Shown piece after piece: positions 16,351-24,810 of a stretch of 64,000 nucleotides of DNA. Under the pieces are notes generated by a model. It made no database searches. It was not told where the DNA came from and saw only the letters and a list, made by a program, of their open reading frames with translations. Within the stretch, counting starts at the first letter, position 1. Each line of letters opens with the position of its first letter. A program made the translations under genes and the position numbers. The DNA comes from Solimonas sp041659605 (GTDB lineage Bacteria; Pseudomonadota; Gammaproteobacteria; Nevskiales; Nevskiaceae): assembly GCA_041659605.1 (NCBI GenBank), contig JBAZXW010000001.1, positions 62,001 to 126,000 on the forward strand, written 5' to 3'.

Positions 16351-16448
16351 GCGTCATGAGCTTTGCCGGCGGGGGCGGCGGCAAGAGCCGCCTTCTTGGC
16401 CTTGGAACGCCGAATCGATAGCCGAGTTGCAGTACAAAACTGCCTCTT

Positions 16449-16471
16449 TTACACTTGATGTAATAGTGTAA
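16449..16471 (+). promoter_or_regulatory. Operator/promoter of the HigB-HigA module
   Basis: TTACACT (16449-16455) and AGTGTAA (16465-16471) form a 7-bp inverted repeat with a 9-base spacer in a locally AT-rich stretch. It overlaps a possible TTTACA/AATAAT promoter and lies 25 bases before the toxin ATG. This is the usual place for binding of an HTH antitoxin such as the adjacent HigA. Confidence 0.5.
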
Positions 16472-16496
16472 TAATAGCAATGAGGCTTGCGGCGGC

Positions 16497-16793
16497 ATGC
16501 ACGTGCGATTCGAGGATCCCTCCCTCCAGCGGCTGGAAGTTGATGCGTCATACACAGCCGGTCTGGACGGCGCGATCGTCAAGGCGTTTCGCAAACGGAT
16601 GCAGCTGATCCGCAGCGCCCCGGATGAACGGGTCTTTCGCGCGATGAAGTCACTGCACTACGAGAAATTGAAAGGAGGTCGCAACGGCCAACATTCCATG
16701 CGCCTGAATGATCAATGGCGCCTGATCCTGTGCTTTGAGCAGGACGATACCGGCAAGCTGGTCGTGATCATCTCCATCACCGATTACCACTGA
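16497..16793 (+). CDS. higB: HigB-like RelE/ParE-superfamily toxin
   Basis: This 98-residue basic protein has the HigB layout: an N-terminal strand (HVRFEDPSLQRLEVD), a helical hairpin (AIVKAFRKRMQLIRSAP), then MKSLHYEKLKGGRNGQHSMRLNDQWRLILCFE and a C-terminal VVIISITDYH. The SMRLNDQWRL block is the conserved RelE-type catalytic sheet. HigB toxins cut mRNA on the ribosome. The toxin-first order and the HTH antitoxin 15 bases downstream are typical of higBA. Such pairs are frequent passengers of Tn3-family elements. Confidence 0.88.
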   Translation: MHVRFEDPSLQRLEVDASYTAGLDGAIVKAFRKRMQLIRSAPDERVFRAMKSLHYEKLKGGRNGQHSMRLNDQWRLILCFEQDDTGKLVVIISITDYH

Positions 16794-16808
16794 ATCGAGC
16801 ATAGAGCC

Positions 16809-17924
16809 GTGAACAACGTTGCCGAAATCTTCCCGCCCGGTGAGTTCCTCAGGGACGAACTAGAAGCCCGGGGCTGGACGCAGACTGAACTCGCCGAAAT
16901 CATCGACCGGCCGGTGCGCCTGATCAACGAGATCATCGCGGGCAAGCGCGCCGTTACGCCCGAAACTGCCATCCAGTTGGGCGACTCCCTGGGAACGGGC
17001 GCCGAGGTGTGGATGAACCTGGAAAGCCAGTGGCAGCTCTCCAAAGTCCGCTCGGCGGACAATTTGATCGCGCGCCGCGCGCGCCTCTACGAACGGTTTC
17101 CCGTTCGAGAGATGATCCGCCGCGGCTGGATTGAGGCGTCCCAGAGCATTGAGGTTCTCGAGCAACAGTTCCTTCGTTTCTTCGATATCCCGAACCTCGA
17201 AGTGACGCCGTCAATCGACCACGCAGCCCGCAAGACTGACGCCGAAGCGCCGCCCTCCAACCTGCAACTCGCGTGGCTGAGCCGGGCGCGCCAGGTTGCC
17301 GGCGAGCTGGTCAGTCGCTCCTATGACGAATCGGCGCTTCTCAAGTCTCTGAGCCGGCTGTCCGCACTGCGAACGGCGCCGGAGGAGACCCGTCACGTTG
17401 CGCGTATCCTCGAGGACTGCGGCGTACGCTTTGTCATCGTCGAACCGATCGCGGGTACCAAGATCGATGGCGCTTGCATTTGGCTCGCCAACGATCAACC
17501 GGCTGTGGCCCTGTCGCTACGGCTGGATCGCATCGACAACTTCTGGTTCGTGCTGCGCCACGAGCTCGAGCATGTCCTCAAGAGGCACGGCCGCGATCGC
17601 GGATACGTCATCGACCAGGAAATCGATGCGGCCACCGGCGAGCAGATCAACGAGGAAGAACGCGCAGCCAACACCGCTGCGACGGATTTCTGCGTCGACA
17701 GCGCCGATATCACTGACTTCATCGCGCGCGTGTCCCCGTTCTTCAAGGAAGAACGTGTGCTGCGGTTTGCTCAGCGACTGCAGATCCACCCCGGCCTGGT
17801 CGTTGGCCAGTTGCAGCGCCGCTTGGATCGCTACGATCTATTTCGGCGCCACCAGGTCAAGGTGCGCGCTTTTGTAACGGCTTCAGCCCTCACCGACGGC
17901 TGGGGTGTGGTGCATACAGCTTGA
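16809..17924 (+). CDS. higA: HigA-type HTH antitoxin fused to an ImmA/IrrE (M78) metallopeptidase domain
   Basis: The start is GTG 16809, giving 371 residues. Residues about 8-75 form the HigA HTH domain (FPPGEFLRDELEARGWTQ, LINEIIAGKRAVTPETA, GTGAEVWMNLES). The C-terminal half is an ImmA/IrrE-like peptidase domain with the zinc motif RHELEHVLKRHG (HExxH near residue 248) and downstream EERAANTAATDF. Standard HigA is about 90-100 residues, so this is an extended antitoxin. The peptidase domain may self-cleave or process a partner to trigger the toxin, as ImmA cleaves its repressor. Confidence 0.85.
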   Translation: MNNVAEIFPPGEFLRDELEARGWTQTELAEIIDRPVRLINEIIAGKRAVTPETAIQLGDSLGTGAEVWMNLESQWQLSKVRSADNLIARRARLYERFPVREMIRRGWIEASQSIEVLEQQFLRFFDIPNLEVTPSIDHAARKTDAEAPPSNLQLAWLSRARQVAGELVSRSYDESALLKSLSRLSALRTAPEETRHVARILEDCGVRFVIVEPIAGTKIDGACIWLANDQPAVALSLRLDRIDNFWFVLRHELEHVLKRHGRDRGYVIDQEIDAATGEQINEEERAANTAATDFCVDSADITDFIARVSPFFKEERVLRFAQRLQIHPGLVVGQLQRRLDRYDLFRRHQVKVRAFVTASALTDGWGVVHTA

Positions 17925-17936
17925 GGAGGTACTGAG

Positions 17937-18416
17937 ATGTCTGGTTATTCGAACGCCGTGAAGGACTACGTAGAACGCTACAAGGCCGAGGTCGGCTCTG
18001 ACGGGCTGATCGATCTGCATGAAGTGGCTGCCTGGGCGTATCACAAGGGCTTGCACAAGCCCAACCTCAAGACGGTCATCGACGCCATCGCCGCCGACAT
18101 TGCCCAAGTGTTCCGCGAAGAGTATCGAGTCGATCCACAAGGGCGTCGCTACCGCGCCAAGCACGCGGCAACGCACAAGCAGGGCAATCGCACTCAGTCG
18201 CTCTGGGCAGATCTGGACGACCCTGCCGCGCCGCACAGCCATTTCGTGAAGTCGTTCGGGCAAAGGCGTCAACAGATCGTCGGTGACTGCCTGCAGCTCA
18301 AGACTGATGTCGACGTTTACAACGAGAAACGCAAGCCGGCAACGCCAATCCAGATGCCCCTGAACTTCACGCTCGACGTCGAGGAGCTCCAACAGCCCCT
18401 GCGGCGAGCCGCCTGA
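17937..18416 (+). CDS. Unknown protein downstream of the HigBA module
   Basis: This 159-residue protein begins 12 bases after the antitoxin-peptidase gene behind a strong GAGGAGGT site, so it is very likely the third gene of the same operon. It is hydrophilic and helical with no signal peptide (YSNAVKDYVERYKAEV, VIDAIAADIAQVFREEY, then SLWADLDDPAAPHSHFVKSFGQRRQQI). No family is recognised. It might be a substrate of the ImmA-like domain or a third toxin-antitoxin component. Confidence 0.6.
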   Translation: MSGYSNAVKDYVERYKAEVGSDGLIDLHEVAAWAYHKGLHKPNLKTVIDAIAADIAQVFREEYRVDPQGRRYRAKHAATHKQGNRTQSLWADLDDPAAPHSHFVKSFGQRRQQIVGDCLQLKTDVDVYNEKRKPATPIQMPLNFTLDVEELQQPLRRAA

Positions 18417-18485
18417 TCCCGGCGCGCGGCGGCCAACCGCGAGGCCGACGCGCGTATCTCCCCCATCGCGGACGTGAGACTCCCC

Positions 18486-18728
18486 ATGGCAAAGAACGAA
18501 AAGACCAGTCCGAGAGTGGCCAGCGCCGCCTCGTCAGTGCTGCGCAATGCTCAAGCCAATGCGACCGCCAAGTCGATCGCCGGCGCCGCACTGGCGCAAG
18601 CCCGCACGTCGAAGGTGACCTCTGCCGCCGTTGCACAAAAGGCAGCGCGCATCCTCAACGCCCCCGGCTCGGGCACTGTGCAGAAGGCGATTGCGGCGAG
18701 CGTGCTCACGCAAAAGCCGCGCCGATAG
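18486..18728 (+). CDS. Small Ala-rich basic protein of unknown function
   Basis: The protein has 80 residues from ATG 18486 (an in-frame GTG at 18474 would add four). It is composed almost wholly of Ala, Ser, Thr, Lys, Gln and Val, with a repeated pattern (ASSVLRNAQANATAKSIAG, then AQARTSKVTSAAVAQKAARIL). The likely structure is two or three amphipathic helices. Its codon usage matches neighbours. No family is recognised. It could be a nucleoid-type or accessory protein of the island. Confidence 0.4.
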   Translation: MAKNEKTSPRVASAASSVLRNAQANATAKSIAGAALAQARTSKVTSAAVAQKAARILNAPGSGTVQKAIAASVLTQKPRR

Positions 18729-18824
18729 TGCCTGAACCTCCGCGGGCGACCCGACCCTCGTCCAGCACAGGAGTGGCCCGCGAGTCGCGTCGTCGTCGTC
18801 GATCCTGGATTCAGGAGTGTCCGC

Positions 18825-19685
18825 ATGGGTGAATCGAAGCGGCGGCGCGCTGAGATCGACGCATTGAAAGCCAGGTCGTTTCCATCCGATCAGATCGAAC
18901 GGTGGGAACGTGATCGTTGCGTTGCCTTCGCGATTGCGTTGGCGCGACGCACGGACTGGTTGCTGCACGTCGACTGGCTCGCGGAAAGCAAAGCTCTCGA
19001 GACATCTCGATTCGTCATACCAATACGCGCGTATGTAGGGACAGACGCGGACGACGTCTTCGACGTGACGGGGTCAACGACGCTTGCGGCGTTCGCTGCG
19101 AAAATCGTCGAGCCCCTCATCCATCGAGAGCCGATTCGCTTTGGTATCCACAGACGAGTGTGCGCTACGCGTCACTACGATGCGTTCGATCTTACGAAGC
19201 TGAGAAACACCGGCATCCAGGTCGCCGAGAGCAAGATCGCGGAAGCCGACGCTGCAATCCGCGCGAACGCGGGATACCTTGCACAGATTCCCCCAAGGGC
19301 TTTGCCAACCCTGCCGGCCCATCAAGCCGCCCGATACACGTGGGGCACTTGCGTGTTCTACGCGCACCAGCTCAGCCAGACACGGGGCCTTCCTGCCGCT
19401 GCCATGTTCGCCGAGGAGTGGGATCCGGCATGGGGCGTCAGCAGCGCCAACAAGGATGGCTATGTTCACAGCTTCGTCTTGCATCCGGACGGTACGGGCG
19501 AGGATGCGTGGGGACGACATCCTGTCGAGAAGATTGCTGCCCGATACCACGCGCGCAAATGGCGCGTGGACCTTGAAACGACTGGACGGTTCATCGCCAA
19601 GATGCGCGACGAGCGGCCAGAGAATCTTGACGATGAACTGGCCAAAGCGCAGATGCTCATCGACAGATTCGCAGCGACTGCCTGA
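18825..19685 (+). CDS. Unknown 286-residue island protein
   Basis: The protein opens with a basic helix (GESKRRRAEIDALKARSF). It has a central region YTWGTCVFYAHQLSQTRGLPAAAMFAEEW (about 178-206), then SSANKDGYVHSFVLHPDGTGEDAWGRHP and a C-terminal helix. The Cys and the conserved-looking YVHSFVLHP could hint at an enzyme, but no catalytic family is recognised. It is cytoplasmic by lack of a signal or membrane segment. It precedes the first AlbA_2 gene by 82 bases, same strand. Confidence 0.55.
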   Translation: MGESKRRRAEIDALKARSFPSDQIERWERDRCVAFAIALARRTDWLLHVDWLAESKALETSRFVIPIRAYVGTDADDVFDVTGSTTLAAFAAKIVEPLIHREPIRFGIHRRVCATRHYDAFDLTKLRNTGIQVAESKIAEADAAIRANAGYLAQIPPRALPTLPAHQAARYTWGTCVFYAHQLSQTRGLPAAAMFAEEWDPAWGVSSANKDGYVHSFVLHPDGTGEDAWGRHPVEKIAARYHARKWRVDLETTGRFIAKMRDERPENLDDELAKAQMLIDRFAATA

Positions 19686-19767
19686 TTCGAGGCCAACACC
19701 CGTCGTGCTGGCGCTCAACTCGATGCTCGCTGCGATTGGAGTTGGCGTTGCTCAGAGGAGATCGTGA

Positions 19768-20928
19768 ATGCTTCAGAAAGCATTGTCGGCCCTGGAAATC
19801 GCCGATATCGAGAACCTGATTGCGAACGGAGAGCGAGAGAGCCGCAGCCTCGAGTTCAAGCGAGATGCCGTCGGTCACCGCGACGACGACAAGCGAGAAT
19901 GGCTGGCGGACATCTCGGCGTTCGCCAATACGATCGGCGGAGACCTCGTTTTCGGGATTGAAGAAACGGCAGGAGTGGCAACGTCCTTGAAAGGAATCGT
20001 TCTCCCCGATGCTGACGCGGAGATCCTTCGGCTCGAGCACATCACGCGCACCGGGCTCGAACCGCGTTTGCCAAAAATCGAGTTCCGCTGGCTGCCCAAC
20101 GGTGCGTCCGGCGTCCTCATCGTGCGGATTCCACGAAGCTGGGCGGCGCCGCATCGAGTCACTGCCTACAAGGATGCCAAGTTTTATGCGCGCAGCAGTG
20201 CCGGAAAGCATCCGCTGGATGTCGCGGAGCTTCGCGCGGCATTTCTGAACACCGAGGCCATACCCGAACGGATTCGAAAGTTCCGGCAGGACCGGATTGC
20301 GATCATCGAGTCGGGAGATAGCCCGCTACCGTTACGGGAGGAGGCGAAGCTCGTCGTTCATGTGTTGCCACTCTCAGCACTGACCGAGCCACCGAACGTA
20401 CAGATCAAAGATATGGGGCTGTTTCCACCGATCGGCGCGTTCGGATGGAGTTCGTTCCACGCATTGGAAGGCTTGGTCACCTATAGCGGTCCAGAGGCGC
20501 CAACCAACGATGTGAGAGCGTATACGCTCGCATTTCGGACCGGCGTGATCGAAGCGGTCGCAGCCATCGGCGGAGAGGGCAAGGACCGCTCACGGTGGAT
20601 ATCGCTCGGCCCGGCCGAGCGAGACATCCTGTCGCACTTGAAGCATGTCTTCGAAAGCTTTCAGCGACTGGAGATCGAGCCACCTTACTTCGTGGCCGTT
20701 TCACTGACGGGCGTCAGAGGGCACGCCGCGCACATCGGTGATCGCAGCTTCAGCGCAATCGTTCGCCCGGTGCGCCGCGATTTGCTCTCGCTTCCCGAGC
20801 TGCGGCTCGAGGACCGGCCGGCCGATCTTCACGGCGCGCTTCGACCGCTTTTCGATCTACTGTGGAACGGGTTCGGATTCGAGCGATCGTACAGCTATGA
20901 CCCGCGCGGCAGTTACGTGGGGTCGTAG
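19768..20928 (+). CDS. AlbA_2 (Schlafen-like) domain protein, first of a tandem pair
   Basis: This 386-residue protein has an N-terminal AlbA_2/Schlafen-like domain (residues about 20-155). ESRSLEFKRDAVG is followed by DKREWLADISAFANTIGGDLVFGIEE, the characteristic E-F-K and AFANtxGG blocks, and then AYKDAKFYARSSAG. The C-terminal 230 residues are unrelated to the usual HTH or AAA-4 extension and are not recognised. The domain is linked to RNA/DNA binding and nuclease-like activity in Schlafen proteins and occurs in anti-phage genes. A second AlbA_2 gene follows 42 bases later. Confidence 0.75.
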   Translation: MLQKALSALEIADIENLIANGERESRSLEFKRDAVGHRDDDKREWLADISAFANTIGGDLVFGIEETAGVATSLKGIVLPDADAEILRLEHITRTGLEPRLPKIEFRWLPNGASGVLIVRIPRSWAAPHRVTAYKDAKFYARSSAGKHPLDVAELRAAFLNTEAIPERIRKFRQDRIAIIESGDSPLPLREEAKLVVHVLPLSALTEPPNVQIKDMGLFPPIGAFGWSSFHALEGLVTYSGPEAPTNDVRAYTLAFRTGVIEAVAAIGGEGKDRSRWISLGPAERDILSHLKHVFESFQRLEIEPPYFVAVSLTGVRGHAAHIGDRSFSAIVRPVRRDLLSLPELRLEDRPADLHGALRPLFDLLWNGFGFERSYSYDPRGSYVGS

Positions 20929-20970
20929 GCCACCGAAGCCGCCTACGTGATGATCGCTCAGGAGTAACTT

Positions 20971-22140
20971 ATGCTCTTGTCAGCTGCGGAAGTCGCACGA
21001 ATGACCGAGGAAAGCCTTAACGCATTCCTGGCGCTGTCGATCGCCGAAGGCCCGTATCTGGACTACAAACAGGCGTTGTCAGGTACGTCAGCGAAAGAGG
21101 CCAAGCGCGAGTTCTTGAAAGACGTCACCGGCTTTGCCAATGCGGCTGGCGGCACGCTGCTGATCGGCGTGCTCGAGCCGAGCGAGAACCGCACTGTCGA
21201 TGAGCAATGTTTAGGACTCGAGGATGGAGAAGCGCTCGCGAAGACGCTCGAGCGACTGGCCAACAGCTGCGTCGATCCGAGGATTCCGGGATTGCTAGTC
21301 GTTAATGTGCCACGCAAGTCCGGCCGCTCCTGCATCGTAGTGCATGTACCGCCGAGCCTCGGACGGCCGCACATGGTTCAGCATGAAGGGCACCGCTCTT
21401 TTCATATCCGGCACTCGGAGTCCACCGACCACATGACTACGCACGAGATTCGCGAAGCGGTGCTGACGTCGGCGTCGGCAGAGATGCGCGCCCGTGGCTT
21501 TGTCGAACGCCGATTGAACGAGGCTCGTCGTAAGGCGCAGGACAAGGACGCCCCGGCGTTCTTTCTTCAGGCGATGCCGTTGATTGCACCCCCTGATCCG
21601 TGGGACGTGTTTTCGAAGAAGGTCGATGCAACCCTGAGAAATGGCGGTACGCACGGATGCCGCGCCCAGTACATCAGTTTTTCGACAGGGTTTTCTCCGC
21701 GGCCGACCATCGATGGCGTCCTGGTATCCGATGAGCGCGACGAGCCGACCTGGGAGATCGAGGTGCACAGGACGGGCTACTTGTCCCTGTTCTGCTGGAA
21801 CAAGCAAACCCATCCGGTTGATCAGCGCGGGACGGAGCATCCGGTCGTCCACTCGGGGTTCTGCGACCTATTCTCTGGCTTTGCCGGCGTGCTGACTGCC
21901 GTTTTGGAAGACACGAGCTCGGATCTGACATATCTCATGACCTGCGCCTATCTCTGCGCGCAGGACACCTGCTTGTGGACCGAGTCCACATGGATGCAGA
22001 AATTCGGCGCTCCCTTTGGAAAGCCGGAAATTGTATGGCCGGAACACGTCAGACCGACCGGCGGGGATCCACAGTTGATCGCTCAGCAGATGGCGACCGA
22101 GTTGTTCAATGCCTTCGGGCAGCGGAAGGTGGTGAAGTAG
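20971..22140 (+). CDS. AlbA_2 (Schlafen-like) domain protein, second of a tandem pair
   Basis: This 389-residue protein has an N-terminal AlbA_2 domain: EGPYLDYKQALSG near residue 26, KREFLKDVTGFANAAGGTLLIGV near 45-67, and RSFHIRHSEST near 145. The C-terminal half (WDVFSKKVDATLRNGG onwards) is unrelated in sequence to the partner's C-terminus but similar in length. The two genes are on the same strand, 42 bases apart, and are likely co-expressed. Two different C-terminal effector or sensor modules on the same nucleic-acid-binding domain suggest a two-subunit complex. Confidence 0.75.
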   Translation: MLLSAAEVARMTEESLNAFLALSIAEGPYLDYKQALSGTSAKEAKREFLKDVTGFANAAGGTLLIGVLEPSENRTVDEQCLGLEDGEALAKTLERLANSCVDPRIPGLLVVNVPRKSGRSCIVVHVPPSLGRPHMVQHEGHRSFHIRHSESTDHMTTHEIREAVLTSASAEMRARGFVERRLNEARRKAQDKDAPAFFLQAMPLIAPPDPWDVFSKKVDATLRNGGTHGCRAQYISFSTGFSPRPTIDGVLVSDERDEPTWEIEVHRTGYLSLFCWNKQTHPVDQRGTEHPVVHSGFCDLFSGFAGVLTAVLEDTSSDLTYLMTCAYLCAQDTCLWTESTWMQKFGAPFGKPEIVWPEHVRPTGGDPQLIAQQMATELFNAFGQRKVVK

Positions 22141-22194
22141 AGCTACCAAGTATTTGAGATGGTTTTTACGAATAATCAGATAGTTGGAAGGCAC

Positions 22195-22352
22195 TTTGGC
22201 GGCTCAGGGCAGCAACCGTAGACACGATTTGAGCGATGCGGGAATTTGTCCGCAGGCTCTTATCAGCCCACATCCTGTGCTTCGAGTTATTAGAGATTTC
22301 TCTTTAACTACAATGTGATGGCCGCGCGTTTGGCGGTATAGGGCAGCAACCG
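22195..22352. repeat. Pair of 24-bp direct repeats
   Basis: Two copies of a TTTGGCGG-N3-AGGGCAGCAACCG motif lie at 22195-22218 and 22329-22352 (21 of 24 identical). They flank a 110-bp segment between the second AlbA_2 gene and the first truncated KfrA-like copy. The right copy ends 20 bases before homology with the second KfrA-like copy begins. They could be remnants of duplication or recombination endpoints. Confidence 0.5.
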
Positions 22353-22371
22353 GTTCCTTGGGCCGAATACT

Positions 22372-23088
22372 GTGAACCGGCACCTGGACGCCTGGTGGGC
22401 GGCGCTACCCAAGCGCCTGGCGCCGCAGACCGACGGCGTCCCGGTCGAGGTTGTGGAGCTGGCGCGCAAGATTTGGGCGCAGGTGCTGCCCAAGGCCACG
22501 GAGCTGGCAAAGGACCGAATGGGAGAAGCTGCGACGGCCGTGGAGGCTCGCAGCCAGCAGCTTGAGCGGGCCGCGGAGGACCTGGTGCAGCAACGGCATC
22601 AGCTTGCAGAAGCCCGAATTGGCCTGGATCGCCGCATCGGCGAGCTCGAGGCCGTGCTGAGCACGCGCGATCAGGCGCTCCAAGACGCAAAGCGCACTGC
22701 TGAGAGAACCACGGCCGAGCTGAAGGCCACTCAGGCTGCGCTGACGGCGACCAAAGCCTCGCTGGCCAAGGCTCAGTCAGCCCATGCGGCGGAGGCCTCC
22801 AAGCTCGCGGAGCGCCTTGCGGGCACAGAAAGGCGCCTTATGGAGCGCCTAGCACAGGAGAAGACCGCCCGGGACGTCGACGCAACAGCGGCGCGTAAGC
22901 GGATCAAGAGCCTCGAGGAAGACCTGCGCGCGGCTCGAAAGCTTCTGGACGAGCAGTCATCTGCAGCGTTAAGCGTTCAAGCTAACTTCCGTGGTGAGCT
23001 CGATGGACTTCGGAAGCTGTTATCTCGATCCCCAGCGAGGCGGGTCACAAAGGCGAAGGCGACAGAGCGTCGCCCCCGTGCCCGGTAG
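22372..23088 (+). pseudogene. Truncated KfrA/TnpT-like coiled-coil gene, copy 1
   Basis: An open frame of 238 codons from a GTG encodes the end of a KfrA-type DNA-binding domain (NRHLDAWWAALPKRLAPQ) and a long coiled coil rich in Ala, Glu, Arg and Gln (LAEARIGLDRRIGELEAVL, LAERLAGTERRLMERLAQE). The N-terminal half of the DNA-binding domain is missing: in frame upstream there is a stop at 22339-22341 and no matching sequence. Copy 2 (23284-24090) is a close relative about 1 kb downstream. It may still make a coiled-coil protein, but DNA binding is probably lost. Confidence 0.55.
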
Positions 23089-23258
23089 GCCGTAGATTGG
23101 TCATCTTGAACTTGCTGACCTGATAAGCTCGGGATGCTCTACAAGTCAGAATCTGCAGTAAATGCCGCCAAAGAGCTGCAGGCCTTATTCTGATTGAGTT
23201 TTGGCGGAGTCTATGCCTGCAAGTCATTGAATGTGCATGACAATTCACGCTAACGGAC

Positions 23259-23281
23259 AACTATAATAAAATCATATAGTT
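23259..23281. promoter_or_regulatory. AT-rich inverted repeat before KfrA-like copy 2
   Basis: AACTATA (23259-23265) and TATAGTT (23275-23281) form a perfect 7-bp inverted repeat with a 9-base AT-rich spacer. It directly precedes the open frame of the second KfrA-like copy. It resembles in style the AT-rich repeat upstream of the intact KfrA-type gene and may be its former operator. Confidence 0.35.
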
Positions 23282-23283
23282 AG

Positions 23284-24090
23284 CGAAACAACTGGACAAT
23301 TCGGCTTTATCTTGGTCGAACCCCCATCCGCGCCGAACTGGGCCGTGGCTCGCCGAACACCGTCAACCGACACCTGGACGCCTGGTGGGCGACGCTGCCC
23401 AAGCGTCTGGCGCCGCAAACCGACGGTGTGCCGGGCGAAGTCGTCGAGCTGGCGCGCAAGATCTGGGCTCAGGTGCTGCCAAAGGCTACGGAGCTGGCCA
23501 AGGACCGGATGGGCGAAGCCGCGAGCGCCGTGGAGGCCCGCGGCCAGGATCTTCAGCGCGCCGAGGCGGAATTGGAGCAGCAACGGCATCAGTTCGCTGA
23601 GGCCCGAATCGCCCTGGATCGTCGAATCGGCGAGCTCGAGGCCGTGCTGGCTGCGCGCGACCAGGCGCTCCAAGACGCGAAACGCACCGCTGAGAGAACC
23701 GCGGCCGAGCTAAAGGCCACTCAGGCTGAGCTGGCGGCCGCCAAAGTCGCCTTCGCCAAGGCTCAGTCTGCCCACGCTGCAGAGGCCTCCAAACTCGCGG
23801 AGCGACTCGCCGGCACGGAGAAGCGACTGATGGAGCGCCTAGTGCAAGAGAAGACCGCCCGTGACGTTGACGGAACGACGGCACGTAAACGGATCAAGAG
23901 CCTTGAAGACGACCTGCGCGCCGCTCGGAAGCTGCTGGACGAGCAGTCGGCAGCGGCACTGCAGCTCCAAGCGAATGTCGGTTCCGAGCTGGATGGCCTG
24001 CGCAAGCTGTTAACTCGTCCGGCGCTCAGTCGGGGTAAGCAGCGCTCGGCCGCCTCGCCCTCATCCAAGAAGAAATTCAGGAAGCCGTAG
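23284..24090 (+). pseudogene. Truncated KfrA/TnpT-like coiled-coil gene, copy 2
   Basis: The frame opens after a TAG at 23281. It reads through IRAELGRGSPNTVNRHLDAWW, the second half of a KfrA-N domain, into a coiled coil nearly parallel to copy 1, ending in a basic tail (SSKKKFRKP). No ATG or GTG occurs before residue 49, so the natural start and the first part of the DNA-binding domain have been lost. It retains about 10 more residues of the domain than copy 1. The two copies form a roughly 1-kb tandem duplication, similar over some 650 bases. They are only distantly related to the intact KfrA-type gene at 15520. Confidence 0.55.
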
Positions 24091-24810
24091 CAGTGGTGCC
24101 TGAGATGGCGGCGGAGATTCCCGTCACTGCATAGCCGGCCGTGAAGCCGATCAGCTGAATCTACGGCGATCGGTCTGTGACAATTTTGGCAGGGAGTGAG
24201 GGTTTGAGGTTTGCGCCGCGAACAGCATAAGAAACGACGGCGCGACTACGGCGATCAATCTGCAATTCGAGCGACAACGGCAACGGAGGCCCGGAATCCT
24301 GCTCGAGGAACATGTCGAGCGGAATTTTTTCGAGATACACATTCCGAATCAGCTTTTTCATGGTCGGCGCTTCCCAAGTTCCAGCTTCGGATTCTGGTCG
24401 GCTCGCACCGCCGTCAGTGGATCGTTAGGCAACCTCCTGCGGAGGTTTGCCCACTGCGGCGAAATCGTCAAGCCCAACTCATTGCTCCACCAATGCAACA
24501 TTTCCTGTCACTGAGGGCTACAAATCCTGTCGTCAGGCACACGCAAAACGTGACGCAGGGTGCCTGCATCGTCATTTGCGAAAATGCGACTCAATTAACG
24601 ACGAGCCGACAGTCACAGACAGTCGAAGGTCGTGTCGTTAGGCACAACGTGCCGACACTGGCATATAAAGATTGTCTTAAGGCATGCATTCTTGTCCGCT
24701 AAGACATAGATAGATTGTCGGAGCGCGGCAGACGATGCCAGCGTAAGAGCCAGCGCCGCAACATGATGAGGCATAATGTATATTATGTTAAGTACATTAA
24801 CCATTGAGGC
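24091..24810. other. 720-base non-coding stretch with small hairpins
   Basis: No convincing gene is seen. It contains a 7-bp hairpin AACCTCC-TGC-GGAGGTT (24431-24447) and a nested hairpin in which GTGTC (24632-24636) pairs with GACAC (24654-24658) around GGCAC-AAC-GTGCC (24641-24653). The last 60 bases, next to the nucleotidyltransferase stop, are AT-rich. A possible 66-codon frame on the - strand is listed separately. Confidence 0.45.
24161..24361 (-). CDS. Possible 66-residue protein, doubtful
   Basis: An ATG at 24361 opens a 66-codon frame beginning MKKLIRNVYLEKIPLDMF and then LSLELQIDRRSRAVVSYAV. The amino-acid composition looks more protein-like than most antisense frames in this region, and the DNA here has no competing gene. 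There is no good ribosome binding site, no family match and no coupling to another gene. Confidence 0.25.
   Translation of the reverse strand: MKKLIRNVYLEKIPLDMFLEQDSGPPLPLSLELQIDRRSRAVVSYAVRGANLKPSLPAKIVTDRSP

Noticed and set aside
24422..24646. GTTAGGC sequences that look like integron attC core sites
   Set aside because: No partner RYYYAAC at a proper distance, no IntI-type recombinase, and no cassette array of attC sites between the island genes.
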